Of a stretch of 64,000 nt of DNA, positions 36,366 to 44,395 are shown in pieces. Position 1 is the first letter of the stretch, and each line of letters begins with the position of its first letter. The notes below the pieces were generated by a model. It had not been told where the DNA came from. It searched no databases and saw only the letters and a program-made list of their open reading frames with translations. This stretch comes from Streptomyces sp. NBC_01283 (GTDB taxonomy: Bacteria > Actinomycetota > Actinomycetes > Streptomycetales > Streptomycetaceae). Position numbers and translations under genes: made by a program. Where the stretch lies: NCBI RefSeq assembly GCF_041435335.1, contig NZ_CP108430.1, forward strand, positions 4,681,501 through 4,745,500, given 5' to 3'.

Positions 36366-38102
36366 ATGTCAGCCCCCTCGGCCTCCGCCGCCTCACCGCA
36401 GCCCGACGGCCCAACGGACCCGATAGAGGCGGCGAAGAACGCGACCCGCAGTCTGCAGGGGCTCTCCCCCGAGCTGACCGCGCGCGTGCCGCAGCTCCTG
36501 GAGGCGATGCGTTCCGTAGGCGCCGGGCTCGAACTGCACACCACGCTGGACCGGATCTGCGAGACCGCGGCCGAGCTCGCGGACGCCCACTACGCGGCGA
36601 TCGGCGTCGTCTCCGAAGACGGCAAGGGGCTCTCCGACTTCGTCTACACCGGTATCGACGCCGTGACCGCCGAGCGCATCGGGCACTTGCCCGACGGGCA
36701 CAAGGGGCTGCTCGGCGCCCTCATCCACCAGCCGGAGACCCTGCGCCTCGCGGATCTCTCGGCCGACCCGCGCTCGTGCGGCTTCCCGGCCCACCACCCG
36801 CCGATGCGGACCTTCCTCGGTGTCCCCATCCGCGTCCAGGGCGAGATCTTCGGCAACCTCTATCTGACCGAGAAGCGGGACGGCGCCGACTTCAACGAGT
36901 ACGACGTGCACATGGTCCGCGTGCTCGCGACGGAGGCGGGCATCGCCATCGGCAACGCCCGCCTCTACGAAGCCGCCATGCAGCGCGAACGCTGGATCGA
37001 CGGCTCTGTGGCGGTCACCACGGCGCTCCTCTCGGGCAGTGACGCGGAGGAGGCGCTCGCCGTCGTCGCCGAACAGGCCCGCCATCTCGCCGACTCGGCC
37101 GCCGGAATCGTGCTCCTGCCCGACGAGGAGGGCGGCATGGAGATCGTCGCCGTCTCCTCGGACGAACCCTCAGGGGCGCTTGGTGTCGTCATCCCTCCGG
37201 AGAGCCGGATCATCACCGATCTGCTCGCCGGGGACTCCGTGTTCCTCGACGACGCGGCCACGGACCCGCGCGTCATGACCGACCTCGCCCGCGGCTACGG
37301 CCCCGTCATGATGCTGCCGCTGCAGAGCGACGGCCGCGTCATGGGGACGCTCGTCACGCCACGCGCGCGTGGCGCACGGCCGTTCAGCGAGACCGAGCGG
37401 ACCCTTGCCACCCAGTTCGCCTCGCAGGCCGCGCTCGCGCTGATGATGGCCGAGGCGCAGCGCGACCGTGAACGGCTCGCCGTCTACGAGGACCGCGACC
37501 GGATCGCACGGGACCTGCACGACCTCGTGATCCAGCGCCTGTTCGCCACCGGGATGATGCTGGAGAGCGCCCAGCGCAGGTCCATCGTGCCCGAGGTGCA
37601 GACGGGGGTGGGCAAGGCCGTCGACGAGCTGGACGTGACGATCCAGGAGATCCGGACGGCGATCTTCGCCTTGCAGCAGGGACCGGCGGAGGCGCCTTCA
37701 GGGCTGCGTACGCGGGTCCTTCGCGAGATCAACATGGCTGCCGTACCGCTCGGCTTCAAGCCCTCGCACCATTTCGTGGGACCCGTCGACACCGTGGTCG
37801 GCGAGCTCAGCGGCAAGAACCTCATCGCGGCCCTGCGCGAGGCGCTGTCCAACGCGTTCCGGCACGCGCGGGCCGACCGCATCGACGTCGTCGTCGACGC
37901 GACGGTGATCCTGCCCGACGGGCAGCAGGGCGTACGCCTGACGGTCTCGGACGACGGCGTCGGCATCGCGGAGGGCGGTCGGCGCAGCGGCCTGAAGAAC
38001 CTCAAGAGGCGTGCGGAGTCGCTCGGCGGCGACAGTTGGTACGGGCCGGGCATCGGGGAGGACGGCGGCGGTACGGCGGTGGTGTGGCAGGCGCCCTACT
38101 AG
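36366..38102 (+). CDS. Two-GAF sensor histidine kinase, DevS/DosT-like
   Basis: A 578-residue kinase. After a leader, GAF-A (about 55-200) contains TLDRICETAAELADAHYAAIGVV and SCGFPAHHPPMRTFLGVPIRVQGEIFGNLYLTEKRDGADF; GAF-B covers about 215-365. The HisKA_3 helix is RIARDLHDLVIQRLFATGMML, with the phospho-acceptor His at about residue 385, and HATPase_c has LREALSNAFRHARADR (N box) and VSDDGVGI (G1). The overall layout and the FPxHHPPM segment match the mycobacterial DevS/DosS family, in which GAF-A binds haem and senses oxygen or NO. No response regulator is adjacent, so it is an orphan kinase; in S. coelicolor I recall the equivalent (SCO3948) acting with the DevR-like OsdR. It lies just downstream of cydDC. 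Confidence 0.88.
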   Translation: MSAPSASAASPQPDGPTDPIEAAKNATRSLQGLSPELTARVPQLLEAMRSVGAGLELHTTLDRICETAAELADAHYAAIGVVSEDGKGLSDFVYTGIDAVTAERIGHLPDGHKGLLGALIHQPETLRLADLSADPRSCGFPAHHPPMRTFLGVPIRVQGEIFGNLYLTEKRDGADFNEYDVHMVRVLATEAGIAIGNARLYEAAMQRERWIDGSVAVTTALLSGSDAEEALAVVAEQARHLADSAAGIVLLPDEEGGMEIVAVSSDEPSGALGVVIPPESRIITDLLAGDSVFLDDAATDPRVMTDLARGYGPVMMLPLQSDGRVMGTLVTPRARGARPFSETERTLATQFASQAALALMMAEAQRDRERLAVYEDRDRIARDLHDLVIQRLFATGMMLESAQRRSIVPEVQTGVGKAVDELDVTIQEIRTAIFALQQGPAEAPSGLRTRVLREINMAAVPLGFKPSHHFVGPVDTVVGELSGKNLIAALREALSNAFRHARADRIDVVVDATVILPDGQQGVRLTVSDDGVGIAEGGRRSGLKNLKRRAESLGGDSWYGPGIGEDGGGTAVVWQAPY

Positions 38103-38135
38103 GCGCCCTGTTCGGGCGTACGGGAGTGGGCTGTT

Positions 38136-38154
38136 CGGGGCACCGGGTGCCCCG
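38136..38154. terminator. Short hairpin after the sensor kinase gene
   Basis: CGGGGCACC (38136-38144) pairs with GGTGCCCCG (38146-38154) with a very short loop. It lies 34 bp downstream of the kinase stop codon. The minimal loop makes it less certain than the others. Confidence 0.5.
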
Positions 38155-38207
38155 GGTGTACGAGTCGGGCAGGACCCGGCGACGGCGGCAGGGCAACGAT
38201 CCCTGAC

Positions 38208-39248
38208 ATGCGCTTGAGCCACCGCGGTACCCATCACCCGCTCGTCGCCGTGACGGTGCTGCTGTGCGCGCTCCTGTGCCCCATGCCCGCCGATGCCTCC
38301 GAAGGACCGGACGCGAGCGCCGAAGTGGCACGCCTCTACGAGGAGGCCTCCGCGGCGACCGCGCGCTACGAAGAGGGCCGGTACGCCGCCAAGGCGCAAC
38401 GCGCGAAGGTCCGGAAACTGGACCGGCTCCTCACGAAGGAGCAGGCCGCGGTCGAGGTGCTGCACGCGGACCTCGGCCGGATGGCCAGCGCCCAGTACCG
38501 CAACGGCGGCGACCTCCCCCAGGCCGCCCAACTCCTGCTCGCCGACAGCCCGGAAGAGCTGATCCGTGGTCAGCGGCTCCTGGGGCAGGCGGATCTCGCC
38601 GTCACCCACGCCGTCGGCAAGACCCAGCGGGCTGCCGCCAGGCTCGCGACCGCCAAGCGCACGGCGGACCGCGCCAGGCGCACGCTGGACCGGCGCAGCG
38701 CGGATCTCGCCGAGCTGAAGCGCGGCATCGAGAGCAAGCTGGCGTCGGCGCAGTGGACCCTGCAGGGCGAGGCCGACCGGTCGGTCGCGGCCGGGCAGTG
38801 CAGGGGTGCCGTACGCCTGGACCAGCCGGAAACGGACTCCACGCGCGCGTGGATGACGCCCGTGGAGACGTACGAACTGTCCGCGGGCTTCGACAGCGCC
38901 GGTGCGCGCTGGTCGCACCGGCACACCGGGCAGGACTTCGCGGTCGGCATCGGGGCGCCGGTGCGGGCGGTCGGCGCGGGCCGGGTGGTGTCCGTGTCGT
39001 GTGGGGGCGGCTTCGGCATCGAGGTCGTGGTGGAGCACAAGGGCGGCTACTACACGCAGTACGCGCACCTGGCCGCCGTCACCGTCGACCAGGGGGAGCG
39101 GGTGCGTCCCGGGCAGTGGGTCGGACAGGCGGGCACCACCGGCAACTCGACGGGGCCGCACCTGCACTTCGAGGTGCGGATCACGCCGGATCTGGGGTCG
39201 GCCGTGGACCCCGTCAAGTGGCTGGAGGACCGGGGCGTGCGGCTCTGA
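38208..39248 (+). CDS. Secreted M23 family (LytM) peptidase
   Basis: A 346-residue protein with a signal peptide (MRLSHRGTHHPLVAVTVLLCALLCPMPADA), a coiled-coil region (about 60-200, rich in A, R and K) and an M23 domain. Zinc-site residues are seen in WSHRHTGQDFAVGIGAPVRAVGAGRV (H..D) and TGNSTGPHLHFEVRI (HxH), the usual M23 signature. Such proteins either cut peptidoglycan cross-links or, when inactive, act as activators of amidases. Two cysteines flank the domain (QCRGAVRL and SCGGGFG). The location suggests a cell-wall role in hyphal growth, but not more. Confidence 0.88.
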   Translation: MRLSHRGTHHPLVAVTVLLCALLCPMPADASEGPDASAEVARLYEEASAATARYEEGRYAAKAQRAKVRKLDRLLTKEQAAVEVLHADLGRMASAQYRNGGDLPQAAQLLLADSPEELIRGQRLLGQADLAVTHAVGKTQRAAARLATAKRTADRARRTLDRRSADLAELKRGIESKLASAQWTLQGEADRSVAAGQCRGAVRLDQPETDSTRAWMTPVETYELSAGFDSAGARWSHRHTGQDFAVGIGAPVRAVGAGRVVSVSCGGGFGIEVVVEHKGGYYTQYAHLAAVTVDQGERVRPGQWVGQAGTTGNSTGPHLHFEVRITPDLGSAVDPVKWLEDRGVRL

Positions 39249-39322
39249 GAGAGCCGCGCGAACCGGGGGCGTGCGGGCTCTGAGTCTCCCGGGCGCTCCG
39301 AGCCTCCCGGACGGGGTGGGGC

Positions 39323-40210
39323 CTACTGTTCCTGCTGCTCGCTCAGGATCCGCTCGATGACCACCGCGACGCCGTCCTCGTTATTGGCGACCGTGTGCCC
39401 CGAGGCGGCGGCGAGCACGTCCGGGTGCGCGTTGCCCATCGCGTACGACGTGCCCGCCCAGCTGAGCATCTCGATGTCGTTGGGCATGTCCCCGAAGGCG
39501 ACGACCTCCGCGGGCGTGATGCCGCGTTCGGCACAGCACAGCTCCAGGGTGCTGGCCTTGGAGACTCCCGGGCCGCTGATCTCCAGGAGGGCGCTCGGGC
39601 TTGAGCGGGTGATCTCGACCTGGCCGCGCACGGCCTCGCGGGCCACGGCAAGGAAGTCGTCGGGCGCGATCTCGGGGTGGAAGGCGAGGACCTTCAGGAT
39701 GGGCTGGGTCGCGTTCTCGGAGTCCACGCCGAGGAGCTTCTCCGCGGGGGCGACGCTCTCGCCGGGCTCCAGGTGCAGGGGCGGGTACGTCGGCTCGTGG
39801 TGCAGTCCGCCGGTCCGCTCGACCGCGAAGGATGTGCCGGGGGCCGCCGCGCGCAGCAGGCGGACGACGTCGAGGGCGTCCTCGCGCCGCAGCTCCCGCA
39901 CCTTCACGAAGCGGTGGCCGCCCGATCCGTCGTGCAGGTCGACCACGGCGGCGCCGTTGCCGCAGATGGCGAGGCCGTGGCCGTGCACGTGAGCGCTGAC
40001 GACGTCCATCCAGCGGGCCGGGCGGCCGGTCACGAAGAAGACCTCGATCCCGGCCCGCTCGGCGGCGGCGAGTGCGGCGACGGTGCGGTCGGACACGGAC
40101 TTGTCGTCACGCAGGAGCGTCCCGTCCAGGTCCGTGGCGATCAGCCGGGCCTTGGGCCGGTGGGGGGCGGTTGCGGCCGGGGTCTTGGGCCATGGGGTAG
40201 CTGAGGTCAC
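39323..40210 (-). CDS. HAD-IIB (Cof-type) hydrolase, first paralogue
   Basis: A 295-residue phosphatase of the Cof family. Motif I is [19 protein letters not shown], motif II VTGRPARWM, then LEISGPGVSKASTLELCCAERGIT and motif [26 protein letters not shown]. Cof phosphatases act on sugar phosphates or nucleotide/HMP-PP substrates. It is a paralogue of the hydrolase at 51141-51965, with which it shares the motif order and the AFGDMPNDI box. The GTG at 40210 (VTSATPW) is used because homology starts there; SD is weak. Confidence 0.87.
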   Translation of the reverse strand: MTSATPWPKTPAATAPHRPKARLIATDLDGTLLRDDKSVSDRTVAALAAAERAGIEVFFVTGRPARWMDVVSAHVHGHGLAICGNGAAVVDLHDGSGGHRFVKVRELRREDALDVVRLLRAAAPGTSFAVERTGGLHHEPTYPPLHLEPGESVAPAEKLLGVDSENATQPILKVLAFHPEIAPDDFLAVAREAVRGQVEITRSSPSALLEISGPGVSKASTLELCCAERGITPAEVVAFGDMPNDIEMLSWAGTSYAMGNAHPDVLAAASGHTVANNEDGVAVVIERILSEQQEQ

Positions 40211-40271
40211 GCCACCGATTGTCCCGCACAAACGTGCACGGGCGTGCGCTGGGGCGCACATCTGAGTGCCT

Positions 40272-41195
40272 TTATGCCCCTGCTGTGCTGCCTCCGAGCT
40301 GGACCAGAGCCTCCGTGGCGATCCGCTCGAAGACCTTCTCGTCGGCCGCGAAATCCGTTCCGGGCAGCGGCCAGTGCAGCACGATCTCGTTGAAGCCCAG
40401 CTCAGCGTGGTTGCCGGCGAAGTCGACGAAGGCGTCGAAGGAGTCCAGGGGGCGGTCCGGGGTGAACCCGGTGAGGAGGATCTTGTCGAGTTCGGCGACG
40501 TCCCGGCCAATCGCGTCGCAGGCCGCGGCGAGCTTGTCGGCCTGTCCGCGGATGGCTTGAATTGACTGTTCCGGAGTGCCGTTCGCGAAGAGCTTGGGGT
40601 CACCGGTGGTCACCCAGGCCTGCCCGTGGCGCGCGGCGAGCTTCAGGCCGCGCGGTCCGGTGGCGGCGACCGCGAAGGGCAGCCGGGGGCGCTGGACGCA
40701 GCCCGGGATGTTCCGGACCTCGGATGCCGAGTAGTACTCGCCCTCGGACGAAACGACGTCCTCAGTAAGAAGGCGGTCGAGCAGCGGCAGGAACTCGCCG
40801 AAGTGATCGGCCCGTTCGCGCGGGGTCCAGGGCTCCTCGCCGGGCTTGAGCAGCGCGGTGGCGTCGAAGCCGTTGCCACCCGCGCCGATGCCGAGGGTGA
40901 TCCGGCCGTCGGACACGTCGTCCAGGGTGATCAGGTCCTTGGCGAGGGTCACCGGGTGCCGGAAGTTCGGCGAGGTGACCAGGGTGCCCAGGCGCAGCCG
41001 GTCGGTTGCTGCCGCGGCGGCGGTCAGGGTCGGCACCGCGCCGAACCAGGGCCCGTCGCGGAAGGTCCGCCAGGAGAGGTGGTCATAGGTGTACGCGGTG
41101 TGGAAGCCCAGCTCCTCGGCCCGCTGCCAGCGCTCCTTGCCCCCCTCGTGCCAGCGGCGGACGGGCAGGATCACGGTGCTCAGACGCAAACTCAT
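40272..41195 (-). CDS. LLM class F420-dependent oxidoreductase
   Basis: A 307-residue luciferase-like TIM-barrel enzyme. The start [15 protein letters not shown] and segments [65 protein letters not shown] and [25 protein letters not shown] are typical of the actinobacterial F420-dependent branch (or FMN-dependent in some cases). The substrate is unknown. It is upstream of the Cof-type HAD gene on the same strand, with a 61-bp gap that may allow joint transcription. Confidence 0.87.
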   Translation of the reverse strand: MSLRLSTVILPVRRWHEGGKERWQRAEELGFHTAYTYDHLSWRTFRDGPWFGAVPTLTAAAAATDRLRLGTLVTSPNFRHPVTLAKDLITLDDVSDGRITLGIGAGGNGFDATALLKPGEEPWTPRERADHFGEFLPLLDRLLTEDVVSSEGEYYSASEVRNIPGCVQRPRLPFAVAATGPRGLKLAARHGQAWVTTGDPKLFANGTPEQSIQAIRGQADKLAAACDAIGRDVAELDKILLTGFTPDRPLDSFDAFVDFAGNHAELGFNEIVLHWPLPGTDFAADEKVFERIATEALVQLGGSTAGA

Positions 41196-41230
41196 GTATC
41201 AGAGCGTATGTCCTGCGGGCCCCTCGGGCT

Positions 41231-41683
41231 TCACCGGAATCTGCTGCTCAGCCAGGGGGTGAGGACGACCATGGGGATGTATTCCTTGTGCGTCCTGTCG
41301 CCCGGCATCGGCACGATCAGGTGGTAGCCGGGCGGGAAGCGCCGCCCCTTCACATGGGCGAGACCGCCGAGGACCGAGCGCAGGAATGCGGGTACGTCGT
41401 CGCGCGGTATGTCGGCGCATTCGACGCCCTCGACGGTGATCAGCGCGTCGTCGTCGGGATAGAGCCGCACCGAGAGCCGGGGCGAGCCGCCGAATTCCAC
41501 GAAGGCCTCATGGGGCAGTGATCCGTCGGGGTCGGTGGTCACGCCGATGCCCGCGGAGCTGCGGCGCGAGGTCTGGTCGGCACCGATGTCGTGCGAGACC
41601 TCCATCTCGATGCCGTACTCGTGCGCGATCTCACGGAGCGCGGCGAGCGCGGCCTCGGTGCTGTGAAGATGCTCCATGTCCAT
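41231..41683 (-). CDS. Hypothetical protein
   Basis: A 150-residue protein without recognised domain: MDMEHLHSTEAALAALREIAHEYGIEMEVSHDIGAD, VGVTTDPDGSLPHEAFVEFGG, LSVRLYPDDDALITVEGVECADIPRDDVPAFLRSVLGGL and RRFPPGYHLIVPMPGDRTHKEYIPMVVL. Composition is soluble, no signal peptide or membrane segment. A start three codons downstream (MEHLHS) is also possible. It lies between the oxidoreductase (35 bp) and kptA (13 bp), all on the minus strand, so it is likely cotranscribed with kptA. Confidence 0.65.
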   Translation of the reverse strand: MDMEHLHSTEAALAALREIAHEYGIEMEVSHDIGADQTSRRSSAGIGVTTDPDGSLPHEAFVEFGGSPRLSVRLYPDDDALITVEGVECADIPRDDVPAFLRSVLGGLAHVKGRRFPPGYHLIVPMPGDRTHKEYIPMVVLTPWLSSRFR

Positions 41684-41696
41684 CGATCATGCCTGG

Positions 41697-42299
41697 TCAG
41701 TGCTTCTCCGGGAAGCGGAGATAGCCGGGCGGTACGGCGGCGGTGAGCCAGACTCCGTTGGCGCTGACCTGGAAGACGTGTCCGTCGCGGTGCATCGCGC
41801 CCGCGTCGACGGAGAGCACGACGGGCCGTCCACGGCGGGCGCCGACGCGGGTGGCGGTCTCCCGGTCGGGCGAGAGATGCACGGCATGGCGGTTCATGGG
41901 CCGCAGGCCTTGGGCGCGGATTGCGGCGATATTGCGGCCCACCGTGCCGTGGAAGAGGTACGAGGGCGGGGGCGCCGGAGGCAGATCGAGGTCGACGTCG
42001 ACGGAGTGGCCCTGACTGGCGCGGATCCGGCCGTGCTCCACGGCGAAGCGCTGTTTGTCGTTCACGGCCACGACGTGCTCCAGTTCGGCACGGGTGAAGC
42101 GGAAACCGTGTGCGGCGGCTGCCGCGATGAGGGCGTCGATCTCCACCCAGCCGCTCTCGTCGAGCGTGAGCCCGATTCTCTCCGGCTGATGCCGCAAGTG
42201 CTTGGAAAGGTATTTCGACACCTTCACGGTGCGCCGTTCGCCCGCCGCGTCCCCCGCCGCGCCGTCTGCCGCTTCGTCTGAGGGGGCTTCTCTATTCAT
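41697..42299 (-). CDS. kptA: RNA 2'-phosphotransferase KptA/Tpt1
   Basis: A 200-residue enzyme of the KptA/Tpt1 family that removes a 2'-phosphate from RNA with NAD+ to give ADP-ribose 1'',2''-cyclic phosphate. Visible segments: VKVSKYLSKHLRHQPERIGLTLDESGWVEIDALI at the N-terminus, a central FTRAELEHVVAVNDKQRFAVEHGRIRASQGH, and YLFHGTVGRNIAAIRAQGLRPMNRHAVHLSPDRETATRVGARRG carrying the catalytic His and the arginines. Bacteria have few known targets for it. It has an N-terminal tail rich in Ala/Glu/Asp. Located next to a DnaA-box cluster in its upstream region. Confidence 0.9.
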   Translation of the reverse strand: MNREAPSDEAADGAAGDAAGERRTVKVSKYLSKHLRHQPERIGLTLDESGWVEIDALIAAAAAHGFRFTRAELEHVVAVNDKQRFAVEHGRIRASQGHSVDVDLDLPPAPPPSYLFHGTVGRNIAAIRAQGLRPMNRHAVHLSPDRETATRVGARRGRPVVLSVDAGAMHRDGHVFQVSANGVWLTAAVPPGYLRFPEKH

Positions 42300-42370
42300 C
42301 CATTCAGCCTCGCTCCGAAGCGTTCTCCCCGCACTTGATTTTCATCCACCGACTTTTCATCCACCACTTT

Positions 42371-42437
42371 TCGTCCACAGGTTTGATCCACAGCCAAGTC
42401 CAGTTATCCACAGGGGAATTGGCGATTCTGTGGACAA
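42371..42437. promoter_or_regulatory. DnaA-box cluster between kptA and the MerR gene
   Basis: Four boxes in 67 bp: TCGTCCACA at 42371-42379 and TGATCCACA at 42384-42392 (one mismatch each), perfect TTATCCACA at 42404-42412 and perfect TTGTCCACA on the minus strand at 42429-42437. The whole 150-bp gap 42300-42449 is AT-richer than its surroundings. It lies upstream of kptA (minus) and downstream of the MerR stop. Confidence 0.7.
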
Positions 42438-42449
42438 CACCCAAACAAT

Positions 42450-43436
42450 TTAGGCCTTTTGGTCAACAGATCCACTATTGAGGTGACTTGCCGCAAGCGT
42501 GTCCAATGTCCTGGCCTGTACCTCGCGTTCAGTGGCCGCTGCGATGAAGGCGGCGGCGCTCTCCCGCCCAACGAGCCCTTCCACGGCCTGCATTGTGGAC
42601 GCCGGCAGGGCCACGGGAAGCGGCTCGCTCGTACGCTGGGCAGGCTGCCCCGAGGCGAGGTGGTGCTGGAGGTGGCGGGTGGCGAACAGGCGCATGGCCC
42701 GTGCCAGTTCGGCGTCCACTGACTGCTGGGCGAGCGGCCTCAGGCGCCGGACGAGAGCCGCCGCCTCGGCCGCGTCCGCCTCGCTCGGCGGGTGGTGGTC
42801 GAGATAGCGCGCAAAGACATGCTCGGTCGTGAACTCCAGGAAACGGGCGGCTATGTGCTCCACCTGTCCCCTCAACTCCCGTAGATGTCCTGAGATAGCG
42901 GACAGCGGAACCCCTGCGGCGTGCAACTCCACCGCCACCGCCAGCTCTTGAGGGCTCGGCACCAGGAATTCGTCGTCCCGCCCCGGCATGGGCTCCAGCA
43001 CACCGAGGGCGATCGCGTCGGCCACCGCGGCCTCGTCCGGCTCGCCCCCGAACGCCGCGTCCAGCTCCGCCCGGGTCATCCGGTCGGCCTTCTCGTCCGT
43101 CCACGGACCGCCGACCTCGGCGGCGAGTCCCAGGACTCCGCCGAGCCCCCGGCCCGCGTCCCAGGCCTCCAGCAGCTCCTTGATGGAGGCCAGGGTGTAG
43201 CCCCTGTCCAGCAGATCGGCGATCTGCCTCAGCCGGGCCAGGTGCGCGTCGACGTACACATTGGCCCGGCCGCGCCGCTCGGGCCGGGGGAGCAGGCCAC
43301 GGTCCTGGTAGGCGCGGATCGTGCGGACCGTGGCGCCGCTGTGGTGCGCCAGATCCTCGATCCGGTACTCCACGGGCCTGTGCTCGGCGGCGTGCTGATC
43401 CACCGGCCCCTGCCCGGCGCCCGACTGCTCGTCCAC
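42450..43436 (-). CDS. MerR family transcriptional regulator
   Basis: A 328-residue regulator. The MerR winged helix is near residues 20-90: EYRIEDLAHHSGATVRTIRAYQDRGLLPRPERRGRANVYVDAHLARLRQIADLLDRGYTLASIKELLEA. The long C-terminal effector part (about 110-328) has no recognised domain but contains repeated acidic helices and ends SHLNSGSVDQKA. The GTG at 43436 is preceded by the very strong GGAGGCGGGGAG. It lies 26 bp downstream of the metal-dependent hydrolase gene, i.e. at the end of the M24-EphD-hydrolase operon, so it may be an autoregulatory end gene. The effector is unknown. Confidence 0.9.
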   Translation of the reverse strand: MDEQSGAGQGPVDQHAAEHRPVEYRIEDLAHHSGATVRTIRAYQDRGLLPRPERRGRANVYVDAHLARLRQIADLLDRGYTLASIKELLEAWDAGRGLGGVLGLAAEVGGPWTDEKADRMTRAELDAAFGGEPDEAAVADAIALGVLEPMPGRDDEFLVPSPQELAVAVELHAAGVPLSAISGHLRELRGQVEHIAARFLEFTTEHVFARYLDHHPPSEADAAEAAALVRRLRPLAQQSVDAELARAMRLFATRHLQHHLASGQPAQRTSEPLPVALPASTMQAVEGLVGRESAAAFIAAATEREVQARTLDTLAASHLNSGSVDQKA

Positions 43437-43462
43437 GCTCCCCGCCTCCGTAAACCCTCGTG

Positions 43463-44395
43463 CTAGGCGATGGCCGCTCGGCCGACCGCAGCGGCCGCGG
43501 CCCGCGCCGCGGGTGACACCGCCAGATATTCGACGGCCTTGCGCAACGAGCCTTCCTGCGAGGGATGGTACGACCGCCGCAGGTAGCGGGGTATGGCCGC
43601 GCCGAGCTCCCGCCATGTGGGCAGCAGGCCCTTCCTGACGGCCCGGTTGTGCTCGGCCAGTGAGTAGCGGAGGCGGCCCGCGAGCTGGGGATCCCTGCGC
43701 ATCAGATAGGCGGTGCCCCAGACCCACAGGTACAGCATCACGGGCGCGGTGACCGTCATGCCCGCGATGCGGCGGGCATAGCGGGGCAGGCCCTCGCCGC
43801 CGCAGTGCTGATACATGTCGAAGGCGACCGAGCGGTGCTCGACCTCCTCCGCGCCGTGCCAGCGCAGCAGATCGAGCATGACCTCGTCGGCGTCCGCCTG
43901 GTCCAGGCCCTCGGCGTGCAGGACCCAGTTCCCCAGGACCGCCGTGAACTGCTCGATCGCCGCGACGACCGCGAGGCGGAAACGCAGCCACTCCTGCGTC
44001 GGTATCGGGGCACCCAACGGCGGGTTCTCGCCGAGGAGTTTCTCGAAGAGCAGGTCGACGTACTTGGTGAACGCGGCGGTGTCGAGCCGCTGCGCCGCCA
44101 GGTGATCGAGCACATGCGCGTGCTGCACGCTGTGCGTGGCCTCCTGGCCCATGAACCCCTTGACGTCCTTGAGGAGCACCGGATCGGTGACCAGGGGCAG
44201 ACCTTCCTTGAAGACCTTCACGAACCACCGCTCCCCCGCGGGGAGGAGCAGATGCAGCACGTTGATCACGTGGGTGGCGGTGGGCTCGTCCGGTATCCAG
44301 TGCAGCGGCGTCCGTTCCCAGTCGAACGAGACCCGGCGCGGAACGATCGTGTAGTGCTCCTCGGTGTTCGTCTCGGTGCTTTTCTCCGTGCTCAC
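43463..44395 (-). CDS. Metal-dependent hydrolase (PF10118-like)
   Basis: A 310-residue protein of the uncharacterised metal-dependent hydrolase family (COG3687). Its conserved helices are seen in VSFDWERTPLHWIPDEPTATHVINVLHLLLPAGERWFVKVFKEGLPL, GFMGQEATHSVQHAHVLDHL and VMLDLLRWHGAEEVEHRSVAFDM, with several His/Glu that look like ligands. Hydrophobic stretches near the middle (VTAPVMLYLWVWGTAYLM) could be membrane-associated. The GTG start overlaps the stop of the EphD-like gene by 4 bp (GTGA). Such genes are frequently next to lipid or epoxide hydrolases; role unknown. Confidence 0.85.
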   Translation of the reverse strand: MSTEKSTETNTEEHYTIVPRRVSFDWERTPLHWIPDEPTATHVINVLHLLLPAGERWFVKVFKEGLPLVTDPVLLKDVKGFMGQEATHSVQHAHVLDHLAAQRLDTAAFTKYVDLLFEKLLGENPPLGAPIPTQEWLRFRLAVVAAIEQFTAVLGNWVLHAEGLDQADADEVMLDLLRWHGAEEVEHRSVAFDMYQHCGGEGLPRYARRIAGMTVTAPVMLYLWVWGTAYLMRRDPQLAGRLRYSLAEHNRAVRKGLLPTWRELGAAIPRYLRRSYHPSQEGSLRKAVEYLAVSPAARAAAAAVGRAAIA

